Positions 27,181 to 36,157 of a stretch of DNA of 64,000 nucleotides are shown piece after piece. A program made the translations under genes and the position numbers. Numbering within the stretch: position 1 is the stretch's first letter; each line of letters begins with the position of its first letter. The notes below the pieces were generated by a model. The model saw only the letters and a list, made by a program, of their open reading frames with translations, was not told the origin of the DNA and ran no database searches. Source of the stretch: Sedimentitalea sp039941015 (GTDB taxonomy: Bacteria > Pseudomonadota > Alphaproteobacteria > Rhodobacterales > Rhodobacteraceae); NCBI RefSeq assembly GCF_039941015.1, contig NZ_JBDVFI010000053.1. The stretch is one strand, 5' to 3'.

Positions 27181-29013
27181 TTATTCCGCAGCGGTAAGCG
27201 TTGATTGGGTATTCAGGAAGCAAGCCGACAACGCGTGATCGCCTCGCGAAGTCAGGGTCGGGTTCTCGCTGCGACAACGGTCGAAAACGTTCGGGCAGCG
27301 GCTGGCAAATGCACAGCCTGGTGGCAGGTCGATAGGGCTCGGAGGTTCGCCTTCCAACAGGCAGTCCTCGGGACGGTAACGGCGCTCTTCCAGCGTTGGC
27401 GCCGCCGACAGCAGCGCGCGTGAGTAGGGGTGGCCGGGATCGAAGAACAGACGCTCGTTTGGCGCCACTTCAACCGCCTCGCCCAGATACATCACGCAAA
27501 TCCGCGAACAGACGCGGCGGACCATCGCGAGATCATGTGAGATAAAGATGTAGGTGAAGCCGTGCTGTGCCTGTAAACGCTCGAACAGATCCAGCATTTT
27601 GCCCTGCTCGGTCTGGTCCAGAGCTGACAAGGTCTCATCCATGATCAATAGCTTTGGCTCGAGGATCATCGCGCGCGCCACGTTTAGCCGTTGGCGCTGC
27701 CCGGCGGAGAGGCCTGTCGTCAGCGAGTTGTAGAGTTCGTGCGGGAGGCCGACCTCAGACATCACGGAGCGCGCACGATCGCGTCTTTCCGCACGATCAC
27801 CGATGCGGTGAATTTTGAGAGGCTCTTCCAGAATGTCACCGATAGCCGATTGCGGCGGCAGCGAGCCATAGGGGTCTTGCAGCACCAATTGAAAGCGCCG
27901 TCGCATCATCCGCAATTGTGCATCGCTGGCATGGCTGACTGTTTCGCCTTCAAACAGCACTTCGCCAGCATCAGGTCGCTCCAAGCCCGTCAACAGGCGC
28001 ATCAGCGAAGATTTTCCGCAGCCGGATTCGCCGACCACACCAAAATTGTCGCCTTGGAAAACGTCGAACTCGACATTACGTACCGCTTGCACCAGCGATT
28101 TGCCGAACTGCCCACGCTGGCTTACTTCATAGGCCTTCGCAACGCCTCTCACCGACATGATCGGGCGGGCGGCTTCGTGCTCGGCAGAATGTGGTTGAGT
28201 GGATTGGTCCCACAGACGTGGCAACTCGGCGATCAGTTTACGAGTATAATCCGTGCGCGGGGACTGAACGAGTTGGGCAGGCTTCTGCATTTCTACCACC
28301 CGCCCGCCATTCAAAACCATGACCCGGTCCGATGCATCACACGCGACTGGCAAGGAAGAGCAAATGAACAGCACCGCAGTCTGGAACTCAGCGTTCAGTT
28401 CGCGCATCAACTTCAAGATCTGGGCCGCAACGGTGACGTCCAGCGGCTGGGTGATATTGTCAGCGATCAACAGGGCAGGATCCGAGATCAGCGCGTCGAC
28501 GATCATGGCTCGCTGCATCATGCCGCCCGAATATTGAAACGGGTATTCATTGAACCGCTGTGGCGCGGCAGGGATACGGACCGCCTCCAACAGTTCGATC
28601 GCCTTTTCCCTAGCGGCGGCGGCCGAGAAATCAGGCCTCACCGCCCTCAGCTTTTCCACCAGCTGAGCACCAACAGTCATGGTAGGGTCCAACGCACCAG
28701 CCGGGTTGCCACCGATGTATGCAATTTCGCGACCGGCCAATCGCTTGGCCATCGCAGTATCTTTCAGCAAGTCCGTACCGCGAAACCGCACCTCTCCCTG
28801 CGTTACAGTCAGAGGTGCCGACAACCAACTTGCGAGTGCGCGCGCCAGCACTGTTTTTCCGGAGCCACTTTCGCCGATCACGGCGAGAATTTCCCCTGAA
28901 TTCAGTTCGAAACTTATGTCGTGCAGGATCGGCCTGTCCCCGTTCGGCAGTTGGGCGACGATGTTCAGCCCAGACACTTGCAGGACGGGATGCTCTGTGC
29001 GGGTCGTTTCCAT
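27181..29013 (-). CDS. Fused double ATPase of peptide-type ABC importer C, first site degenerate
   Basis: A 610-residue fusion of two peptide-importer ATPase domains. NBD1 has Walker A GESGSGKT (residues 47-54) and signature YSGGMMQRA. Its Walker B reads IADNITQPLD, with Asn in the catalytic Glu position, and its H-loop reads FICSSL, with Ser replacing His. NBD2 has GESGCGKSS, LSAGQRQRL, MDETLSALD and FISHD, so the catalytic residues are intact. The C-terminal extension GCAFASRCPNVFDRC is present. ATP hydrolysis is probably restricted to one site. Confidence 0.92.
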   Translation of the reverse strand: METTRTEHPVLQVSGLNIVAQLPNGDRPILHDISFELNSGEILAVIGESGSGKTVLARALASWLSAPLTVTQGEVRFRGTDLLKDTAMAKRLAGREIAYIGGNPAGALDPTMTVGAQLVEKLRAVRPDFSAAAAREKAIELLEAVRIPAAPQRFNEYPFQYSGGMMQRAMIVDALISDPALLIADNITQPLDVTVAAQILKLMRELNAEFQTAVLFICSSLPVACDASDRVMVLNGGRVVEMQKPAQLVQSPRTDYTRKLIAELPRLWDQSTQPHSAEHEAARPIMSVRGVAKAYEVSQRGQFGKSLVQAVRNVEFDVFQGDNFGVVGESGCGKSSLMRLLTGLERPDAGEVLFEGETVSHASDAQLRMMRRRFQLVLQDPYGSLPPQSAIGDILEEPLKIHRIGDRAERRDRARSVMSEVGLPHELYNSLTTGLSAGQRQRLNVARAMILEPKLLIMDETLSALDQTEQGKMLDLFERLQAQHGFTYIFISHDLAMVRRVCSRICVMYLGEAVEVAPNERLFFDPGHPYSRALLSAAPTLEERRYRPEDCLLEGEPPSPIDLPPGCAFASRCPNVFDRCRSENPTLTSRGDHALSACFLNTQSTLTAAE

Positions 29014-29014
29014 A

Positions 29015-29926
29015 TCACGAGCCTCCGTAGATTACGTTTCGGGACCGCTCCAATGCGGCACCCATCAGGTTGATGCTGGTCAGCGTGAGGAACAGGAAAA
29101 CCCCTGGCATCGTCGCAATCCACCAGGCGTTCATGATGTATTTGCGTCCGTCAGAAATGATGTTCCCAAAGGTCGGTGTTGGCGGCTGTACACCAAGGCC
29201 AAGAAAGCCCAGCACACTTTCGAATATCATCATCCGCGCAATATCAAGCACCGCCACAAATGCCATCGGGGGCAACACGATCGGCAGCAGTAGGGTGAAC
29301 ATGATCCGCATGTCAGAGGCGCCGAGCACCATCGCGCCGCGAACGTATTCCTTCTTTCGCTCGCTCATAACGGTGGACCGCATCACGCGAGCATAGACGG
29401 GCCAACCGGCCAGACCCAGCACCAGAATAATTGCAGGAATAGTTGGCCGCGATACACCTAGTATCGTAATGGCCAGAATGATCATCGGGATCGCCAGCTG
29501 GGCGTCGGTGATCCGCATCAAGACCATATCCACCCGCTTGCCATAGTAACCTGCAAACATCCCCACCATGGTACCTACGACCAACATGAGCACTGTGGTC
29601 GTGACGCCAATAAGCAGCGAGTAACGAAGCCCGACAAGTGTACGGGCCAACATGTCGCGACCCAACTGGTCTGTGCCAAGTGGATGTGACCAAGACCAGC
29701 CTTCTCCCATGAACACCGGCGGCATCAGCTTGGACCGAATGTTCATTTTTGTCGGATCAATCCCGCTCACCTCGGGATAGAAGGCCGCAGCGAGAAACAA
29801 CAATACAAAGACGGTCAGCCCGATGCGAAACTCGATAGAGGCGAACGCCATGCGCCAAATTCGCGATGCAACGGTGTGTGTCACGTCAACGGGCGCATCG
29901 AGCGCGCGAACATCTATATCGGCCAT
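29015..29926 (-). CDS. ABC importer permease (DppC-like), importer C
   Basis: A 303-residue inner-membrane permease with the HPLGTDQLGRDMLARTLVG periplasmic segment, the EAA region (VRGAMVLGASDMRIMFTLLLP) and the late GLGVQPPTPTFGNII segment. It overlaps the DppB-like gene by one base and precedes the fused ATPase gene by two. Confidence 0.92.
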   Translation of the reverse strand: MADIDVRALDAPVDVTHTVASRIWRMAFASIEFRIGLTVFVLLFLAAAFYPEVSGIDPTKMNIRSKLMPPVFMGEGWSWSHPLGTDQLGRDMLARTLVGLRYSLLIGVTTTVLMLVVGTMVGMFAGYYGKRVDMVLMRITDAQLAIPMIILAITILGVSRPTIPAIILVLGLAGWPVYARVMRSTVMSERKKEYVRGAMVLGASDMRIMFTLLLPIVLPPMAFVAVLDIARMMIFESVLGFLGLGVQPPTPTFGNIISDGRKYIMNAWWIATMPGVFLFLTLTSINLMGAALERSRNVIYGGS

Positions 29927-30906
29927 CAGTAATCCAACCTTGGGTCAATGGTGGTGGCTGCAAGATCAACCACGATGTTGATAACGACGAACGCTGCTGC
30001 AGTTATGATCGCGATGCCCTGTATCAGTGGAAAGTCGCGCTGCATGACCGCGTTGATCGTCAGAAGGCCGAGGCCTGGATAGTCGAAGATGAACTCGACC
30101 ACCAAAACCCCTCCAAGAAGGACCGAGAACTGAACGCCCAAGAGGTTCAGGAGCGGAACGGCCGCGTTTTTCATGCCGTGGTGAAAGACAATTCGGTTGC
30201 GCGACAGGCCGCGAATACGCGCTATGTCGATGAAATTCTCAGACATCACACCGGCCACTGACACAGTCAGCGTACGAATGATGAAGGGTGCCATTTCAAT
30301 AGCCAGCACGAAGGCGGGAAGCAACGTGTAGGCAAAGCCCTGGTACCCGATAGCCGGAAGCAGTTGCAGCTTCACCGATAACAGTAATGCCAACACAATG
30401 CCGAGCCAGAAGTTCGGTAGACTGACAAAGATCGATGACAGATAGAGGGCAACCCGATCCGGCCAGCGGCCTGGCGCAAGCCCGCCCGCGACGCCGATTG
30501 GTATCGCGATTATCAGCGCGAACACCATGGACAGCAGCGCCAGCTGAATAGTCATCGGCGCGGTTTCCGCGATGAGGTCGAGCACCTGCGCCCGCTCACC
30601 ACGGGTGGTGTCATCAAAGCTGGTTCCGCCGACCGACGCGCCATTCTTCGGGCGCACAAAGGACTGTCCGAAGTCTCCTTGAACAACCCCACCCATATAG
30701 CGGGTGAATTGAACAGGTATCGGATCGCGCAGACCCATTTCTTCGGCGATCTGTTCGATCAATGCCTCAGGTGCCATACCTCCAGCCATCAGGCGGACAG
30801 GGTCCCCGGGAACAACGCGCAGCAGCGTAAAGATCACTGCCGAAACGATGAACACAATGATCGCGCCTTGGAACAGACGGCGTAGCAAAAATTTCAGTAT
30901 GAACAT
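29926..30906 (-). CDS. ABC importer permease (DppB-like), importer C
   Basis: A 326-residue permease. The first helix spans residues 8-28, followed by VVPGDPVRLMAGG and GDFGQSFVRPKNG, with the EAA loop around ARIRGLSRNRIVFHHGMKN. Length and layout are normal for DppB. It follows the binding-protein gene after a 73-base gap with a hairpin. Confidence 0.92.
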   Translation of the reverse strand: MFILKFLLRRLFQGAIIVFIVSAVIFTLLRVVPGDPVRLMAGGMAPEALIEQIAEEMGLRDPIPVQFTRYMGGVVQGDFGQSFVRPKNGASVGGTSFDDTTRGERAQVLDLIAETAPMTIQLALLSMVFALIIAIPIGVAGGLAPGRWPDRVALYLSSIFVSLPNFWLGIVLALLLSVKLQLLPAIGYQGFAYTLLPAFVLAIEMAPFIIRTLTVSVAGVMSENFIDIARIRGLSRNRIVFHHGMKNAAVPLLNLLGVQFSVLLGGVLVVEFIFDYPGLGLLTINAVMQRDFPLIQGIAIITAAAFVVINIVVDLAATTIDPRLDY

Positions 30907-30948
30907 GCGGTCCCCGAGCGGGTGGATTGGACGTATGAGAGGCGGGAA

Positions 30949-30964
30949 CGCGGCGCAAGCCGCG
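30949..30964 (-). terminator. Intercistronic hairpin after binding-protein gene
   Basis: A short GC-only stem CGCGGC and GCCGCG closes a four-base GCAA (plus strand) loop. On the minus strand it can be extended with mismatches. It lies 16 bases after the stop of the binding-protein gene, like the hairpins in the other two importer operons. Confidence 0.5.
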
Positions 30965-30979
30965 CTCCGTTAGTCAGGA

Positions 30980-32557
30980 TCAACCCATCGTTGCTTTGGA
31001 CGCATCCGTCAGGCCATCAGGGTAGATGAACAATCCGTCCAGATTTGATCGCATGCCGTGGATCATGACGGATGTGAACAATGACAACGCTGGAACCTTG
31101 TCTGCCAGCATCGGCATCAGGTTGGTTTGCAGGCTTTCCTGCCTTGCTTCCAGTGAGGTTGCGTTGCGCTCGGCATCGAGTGCCGCGTCAATTTCAGGAT
31201 CGTCGATCCCGCAGATCCGTTTGGACGATGAATGGAAATGTGTACGCAGCACCAGATCGGGTTCGGGTGAGCCCGTGGACCAACCGCAATCGACCATGTG
31301 ACCTGGACCACCACCTGGACGATCATAAAGCCGTTCATTCCAGGCCGCGACTTCCATCACGCTCAGAGTCACCGGGAAACCCTGTTCCTGCATCAACGCG
31401 GTGATGACCTCACCATATTCTTTGGTTTTGGGGTAAAAGCCGCTGGATGTGATGTATTCCAGTTCCGGCAGGCCCTCGCCATTCGGATAGCCCGCCTCGG
31501 CCAGCAGGCGCTGACATTCCTCTGGATTGTATTCAGGGTAGTTTTCAAGATCAATATAGCCGAATTTGATCGGCGAGACGAAATTGCTCGAAGCATGACC
31601 CGCAACACCCATCACTTCCATGATCAACTCACGGTCAATGGCGTGACAGGCAGCTTTCCGTACCAGAGGATTGTCGAACGGAGGTTTCGAGCAGCGGAAC
31701 CAGAGGTATTTGTTTTCGACCGAAACGCTGGTGTTCAGCTTGATACCATCCTCTCCCTGCAGGGTTTCCACCTGCTCGGGCTCTAGCCGTTCAATGATAT
31801 CGGCCTGACCACCCATCAATGACAGCATCCGTGTTGTTGCATCGCCGACGAAGGAAAAGGTAACGCCAGTTACAGTCGGAGCGCCTCTGAAGTAGCCTTC
31901 GTAGGCTTCCATGACGGTATCGTTGCCCCGTTGTTCCACGAATTTGAACGGACCGGTGCCATTCAACCGCTGTGTCAGGATACCACCGGGACCTTCTGCG
32001 ATATCTTTCGCCGACATGATCGGCAGGTAGGCCGCAAGGAAAATGAACAGCGATGCACCGTATCCGCCCTTCGACGTGTCAACGATTACCGTATAATCAT
32101 CCGGCGTGGTGACTTCGAACGTATCTGTCGCGCCCGGATAATTCTGTGCCGGACGGTCTGGTTGGGAACCATATTCAAACGTCGCTTTCACGTCTTCGGA
32201 AGTGAAGGGTTTGCCATCATGAAAGGTGATGTCATCGCGCAGCTTGATCTCTAGCTGGGTCGCCGAAAGTTCGTTGATTTCGGTGGCCAATTCCATGACG
32301 AGTTCGCCGGGATTCTCCGGCGTCATAGGCGCACGCGCCAGATATCCCATTACAAAGCCCTGGATTGTGCTTTGCGACAGCGTGGTGTGCGCGGTGCAAT
32401 CCCAATTGCCTGTGATGTTTTCTGCGGACAGGAAAACAATAGGCTTGGTCGTTTGCGCCATCGCAGGAGAAAAAAGAAAATCGGGGTTCAGCCGGGGCGC
32501 GGCGGCAAGCACGCCAGCAGCGGCAGAATAGGTCAGTAGACGACGACGATTAATCAT
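30980..32557 (-). CDS. ABC importer solute-binding protein, family 5 (importer C), possible Tat substrate
   Basis: A 525-residue periplasmic binding protein. Its signal begins MINRRRLLTYSAAAGVLAAA, with an RRRLL twin-arginine-like motif and a likely cleavage after AMAQ near residue 35. Family segments include DDITFHDGKPFTSEDVKATF and VRKAACHAID. It is codirectional with and downstream of the phosphatase-like gene. Confidence 0.92.
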   Translation of the reverse strand: MINRRRLLTYSAAAGVLAAAPRLNPDFLFSPAMAQTTKPIVFLSAENITGNWDCTAHTTLSQSTIQGFVMGYLARAPMTPENPGELVMELATEINELSATQLEIKLRDDITFHDGKPFTSEDVKATFEYGSQPDRPAQNYPGATDTFEVTTPDDYTVIVDTSKGGYGASLFIFLAAYLPIMSAKDIAEGPGGILTQRLNGTGPFKFVEQRGNDTVMEAYEGYFRGAPTVTGVTFSFVGDATTRMLSLMGGQADIIERLEPEQVETLQGEDGIKLNTSVSVENKYLWFRCSKPPFDNPLVRKAACHAIDRELIMEVMGVAGHASSNFVSPIKFGYIDLENYPEYNPEECQRLLAEAGYPNGEGLPELEYITSSGFYPKTKEYGEVITALMQEQGFPVTLSVMEVAAWNERLYDRPGGGPGHMVDCGWSTGSPEPDLVLRTHFHSSSKRICGIDDPEIDAALDAERNATSLEARQESLQTNLMPMLADKVPALSLFTSVMIHGMRSNLDGLFIYPDGLTDASKATMG

Positions 32558-32643
32558 TTGTGGCTTTCCTTGTTGGTAGGTTAACGTTTATTTTGCTTGG
32601 TTTTTTGTGACGGCCATCTTGCGCGGCCTTGATGCAATAAGGT

Positions 32644-33453
32644 TCAAGTGATGGACTGCCCCACAAGACCACCAAGGCGCGCGAGCGCCTCGGCATGAAG
32701 TTCAGGCGTGGCTGCTGCCACGACGTGTCCCTCTGAGCTCAGATGTAGTGGCTGGCCGGCCCAATCGGTGATTGTTCCGCCTGCGCCCTCAATGATCTGG
32801 ACCAGAGGCAGGTAGTCATAGGGCTGCAAACCCGTTTCAATGACCAAATCACAATGGCCAGAGGCGAGCAGTCCGTAGCTGTAGCAGTCTCCGCCAAAGC
32901 GAACGAGGTGGGCCTCGGCTGCAATGGTTTCAAAAACACCCTGCATATCTCCGGAGAACACAAAAGGGTCGGTCGTATACACAAAGGCTTCGGACAATCG
33001 GGTGCAGGCACTGGTCTCGCAGACAGAACCGTTAAACGTTGATGCGACCCCGACACACCCCTGCCAGCGCTCGTTGAGGGCAGGCATGTCTATTTGACCC
33101 AGACAGGGCCTGCCTTCTTGAAGCAGAGCCATCAAGCCACCGAACAATGGGTGACCTGTCACAAAGGATTTGGTGCCGTCGATCGGGTCCACGACCCAAA
33201 GGTGACGACTGCTCAGGTTGACTGGCGCCTCTTCTTCGCCAAATATTCCGTGCTCTGGAAACCGGTCGGTGATGCTGTTGCGTAACGAGCGCTCAATTGA
33301 ACGATCCGCGACGGTAACGGGAGAGTTGTCTGCCTTGGCCTCTACACGAAGAGGGCTGCGAAAATACTCCATGGCGATCGAACGCGCAACATCGGCGGCC
33401 TCAGCCATGAACTGAATTTCTTCGAGAAAGCTCTCTGCCGTCTTGGCTACCAT
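32644..33453 (-). CDS. Inositol monophosphatase-family phosphatase, HisN-type histidinol-phosphatase-like
   Basis: A 269-residue Mg-dependent phosphatase. Metal-site motifs are FGEEEAP, WVVDPIDGTKSFVTG and, late in the chain, ETGLQPYDYLPLVQIIEGAGG. The last has PYD rather than the WD of classic inositol phosphatases, as in HisN-type histidinol phosphatases. The ATG at 33453 has AGGAAGAG upstream; the longer frame has no support. It may be the first gene of the importer-C operon (86 bases before the binding protein gene) and is divergent from the DeoR gene. The neighbouring kinases suggest a phosphorylated intermediate, although true histidinol phosphatase is also possible. Confidence 0.82.
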   Translation of the reverse strand: MVAKTAESFLEEIQFMAEAADVARSIAMEYFRSPLRVEAKADNSPVTVADRSIERSLRNSITDRFPEHGIFGEEEAPVNLSSRHLWVVDPIDGTKSFVTGHPLFGGLMALLQEGRPCLGQIDMPALNERWQGCVGVASTFNGSVCETSACTRLSEAFVYTTDPFVFSGDMQGVFETIAAEAHLVRFGGDCYSYGLLASGHCDLVIETGLQPYDYLPLVQIIEGAGGTITDWAGQPLHLSSEGHVVAAATPELHAEALARLGGLVGQSIT

Positions 33454-33893
33454 TATGTCTCTTCCTGTTGTCGCACCCCCATCTGGCGCCAAGATGAGGC
33501 TTTGTGTCAACATTTTTGGCAAAATTATCGAAAATAACCACAAATTGCCAAGCATTCGCACATAACTTGTGCTCGATATCGGCTCAACCTTGCGGATGAA
33601 GCACAAACAGCAGGGCAATGTTGCTCCTTTCTGCCGAGCTCGTAGCCCAAACCTGTGGCTGCAAACCTCGTTGTCCTTAAGGTTCGAATCGCACGCTTTT
33701 ACAGCACTTTGTCCAGTGTCTATCGATCTATGAACAAAGTACTCACCCAAAAACTTCATCTAAATACCGCCAGACTTACCATTCTCGCTGACGAATCCGG
33801 TACGAAATGCTTGCACTCTTTGCATTTCCAGAAGCATTGTGGGTATATGTGGAAATGTGTGAATTTACGAAATTATTGAGGCGAGAAAGATCT
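33454..33893. promoter_or_regulatory. Divergent promoter region between phosphatase and DeoR genes
   Basis: 440 bases with no supported gene. An inverted pair TTGGCAA (33516-33522) and TTGCCAA (33545-33551) lies 22 bases apart in an AT-rich stretch about 65-100 bases upstream of the phosphatase start. This is a plausible DeoR-family operator, unproven. A GGTTCGAATC string at 33680 resembles a tRNA T-loop, but no cloverleaf surrounds it. Confidence 0.4.
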
Positions 33894-34655
33894 ATGTGGT
33901 CGCACGAACGACAGCAAAGAATAATGGACCTTCTTGAAAGCAATCAAAAGGTCTCTACCAAGGCACTTTCGGCCACCTTGGGTGTTTCGCGGGAAACGGT
34001 GCGCCGTGACCTCAAGGAAATGGAGCAAAAGGGCGTATTGCTGTGCGTTCATGGCGGCGCCAAGCCAATTAACGCCATCATCGAACCTGAAGCGACCTTT
34101 GCACAACGTCAGGAACAGTTTCACGATCAAAAACAGGCCATTGGTCAACTGGCTTGCGATCTCATCCCACACAATTCCACCTGTTTCATCGACGCCGGTA
34201 CAACCACATCGACCTTTGCCCGTTCGTTGGCTGCGCGAGGAAACATACGTGTGATCACGAACTCGCTGGAAATTTCCCAGATAGTGAATCTGGGCCACAA
34301 TTGCGATGTGCTCCTGTTAGGTGGTCGCCCACATAGCGATGTACCCGCCACATATGGTGAAATGACTCTGTCCGAAATTGATCGCTTCTTGGCGGATTTC
34401 GCGGTGATCTCGCCCACAGGGTTGCATCAAGACCGCGGGGCAACCGATTATGAATTGCACGAAGCTGAGGTAGCTCGCGCCATGATGCGCCGCGCGCAGA
34501 CCTGTATGATGCTGTGCAACTCAGATAAGATCGGCGCCGAAAGCCGTGTCAGTATCTGCCGGTTGGATGAGGTTGATCATCTTGTGACTGATACACTGCA
34601 GGGCGGACAAGACTTTACACTGCCCCGTGGTACGGTTCATTGGGCGATCTCGTAA
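33894..34655 (+). CDS. DeoR-family transcriptional regulator
   Basis: A 253-residue DeoR/GlpR-type repressor. The N-terminal helix-turn-helix reads QQRIMDLLESNQKVSTKALS then VSRETVRRDLKEME, and the C-terminal sugar-phosphate-sensing domain has FIDAGTTTSTFARSLA and LLLGGRPHSDV. The ATG at 33894 (MWSHERQQR) is preferred; an earlier in-frame ATG adds 29 residues without conserved sequence. Regulators of this group respond to phosphorylated metabolites, which fits an operon with kinase-like and phosphatase-like genes. Confidence 0.9.
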   Translation: MWSHERQQRIMDLLESNQKVSTKALSATLGVSRETVRRDLKEMEQKGVLLCVHGGAKPINAIIEPEATFAQRQEQFHDQKQAIGQLACDLIPHNSTCFIDAGTTTSTFARSLAARGNIRVITNSLEISQIVNLGHNCDVLLLGGRPHSDVPATYGEMTLSEIDRFLADFAVISPTGLHQDRGATDYELHEAEVARAMMRRAQTCMMLCNSDKIGAESRVSICRLDEVDHLVTDTLQGGQDFTLPRGTVHWAIS

Positions 34656-34996
34656 GAGGGCACCATAAAGTTGATTGCCAGGTCCGCTGATATCCAATGA
34701 ATCACCATAGTAACTCTTCAGTTTGCCGGGTTCTCCGCATCTTGACGCGAACTTTCCCTCATAGCGCTTCCTGAAGGTCAGGGCTTGAAACTGCCAGATG
34801 CTTCGACGGCAATCAAATCAATGGGCCTAAAGAGTAGAAGCCGGTGACGTCTAGTCACTAGGTGGCAAGAAATTTTTTCTCTTAAACAATGGGGTTTCTA
34901 GTTGGGGCAGGGGAGTTCACGATTAACCTTTGGTCCTCAAAAATGCCGAGGGTCCAGCGCGCTGGTTGCTAATGCAAAGGCGCATATAAGCAACCA
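34656..34996. other. Intergenic stretch with 8-bp inverted repeat
   Basis: 341 bases between the 3' ends of the DeoR gene and the broken nitrilase. No open frame is supported. TGGTTGCT (34963-34970) and AGCAACCA (34989-34996) form a perfect 8-bp inverted repeat just past the nitrilase stop and could act as its terminator. Confidence 0.4.
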
Positions 34997-35905
34997 TCAG
35001 CCCAGCCTTGTCTTGTTATGCTGCAAACTCAGAACGTCGCGCCGGCTGTAGTGACCGGCGGGATCAAGTTTCATGTGCGCGCCCAACACATTCTCGACCG
35101 AAATGTCGGCATATAGGATGGCTTCCTGCCCCAGCACCGGCCCAGCAATGATCGTGCCGTAAGGATCTGCGATCATCGAGCCGCCGTCGTTGATGACATT
35201 GCGGCCCTCGACAACATATTTTCGAAGCAGAAAACTGTCAGGAATATCCTGTGTACGCAAAAGTCCTGAAACGGACGTGCAAAAAATGCGGCCTTCAAGC
35301 GCAATAAACCGGGTGATGTCCTGGGTGACATCCAGATCTCCCGGCCATGCCGCGATGTGCAACTGCTCGCCTTGGTCATAGAGCGCCTGACGTGCCAGCG
35401 GCTACCAGTTTTCGTAGCAATTCAGGCCACCGACCCTCAGCCCCTTCCAATCGTGAACCTTCAACCCGTGCCCATCGCCATCCGCCCAAGCGAGACGTTC
35501 GTGGAACGTCGGCTTCAACTTGCGATGCACGCTGACAATGCCGTCGTCAGGATGGATTGCCACCAGCGAAGCATAGACCGTCCCCCCGGAACCTGCGCGC
35601 TCGACAATCCCGATGTAGACGAAAACGCCCAGACCGCTCGCCTCTTTTGTGATCGCGGCAAGTTCTGGTCCCTGGGTCGAAACCGCAGATTCCAAATAGG
35701 CAACATGGCCGATCTTCAGCAACTCGTCATTGTGAGAAACGGCAGGAGCGCGCAACCAGACGGGATAACCTGATAGAAAAACCTCGGGGAACACGACCAT
35801 TTCGGCCCCCATCGCTGCTGCATCGCGCAGTAGGGTAATCGCCTTGTCGGTCGTAGCGGAGCGATCCAGCAGTACAGGTGCAGCCTGAACGGTAGCAAGT
35901 TTCAA
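34997..35905 (-). pseudogene. Nitrilase interrupted by an in-frame amber codon
   Basis: The two halves together match a full nitrilase-superfamily enzyme of about 302 residues. The catalytic Glu is in VVFPEVFLSGYP, the Lys in SVHRKLKPTFHER and the Cys in GGLNCYENW. The next codon, at 35402-35404, is TAG, and the same frame then continues PLARQALYDQ through the conserved IAAWPGD to a normal end. Nitrilases usually read CWENYMPLAR here, so the stop replaces one codon just after the active-site Cys. Translation may begin at TTG 35905, which has AAGGGA upstream, or GTG 35941. Nothing else is damaged, so the lesion is recent, is a sequencing error, or is read through. Confidence 0.85.
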
Positions 35906-36157
35906 ATGCCGTTCCCTTTTAAGATCGGTGAGTAAATGCACGTACCAGTGTCGCAGGTTAAACTGGAACTCTTAATTATCCTATGATTAATTTTGCTATA
36001 CTTTGATTGACAGATATCTTGGCAACCTATTAGCCTGCGAACATGTCACGTAACCAAACTCAGAAAAAGTTGATCAATTTGGCGAAGGCGGCGGTCGAAA
36101 AAGGCCGGTTGCGGCGAGCATCTCTTTTGCCCTCCGCAGTTAACGGGAGGAAACAAA

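Noticed and set aside
33680..33689. GGTTCGAATC resembling a tRNA T-loop
   Set aside because: No matching acceptor, D or anticodon arms can be drawn around it.
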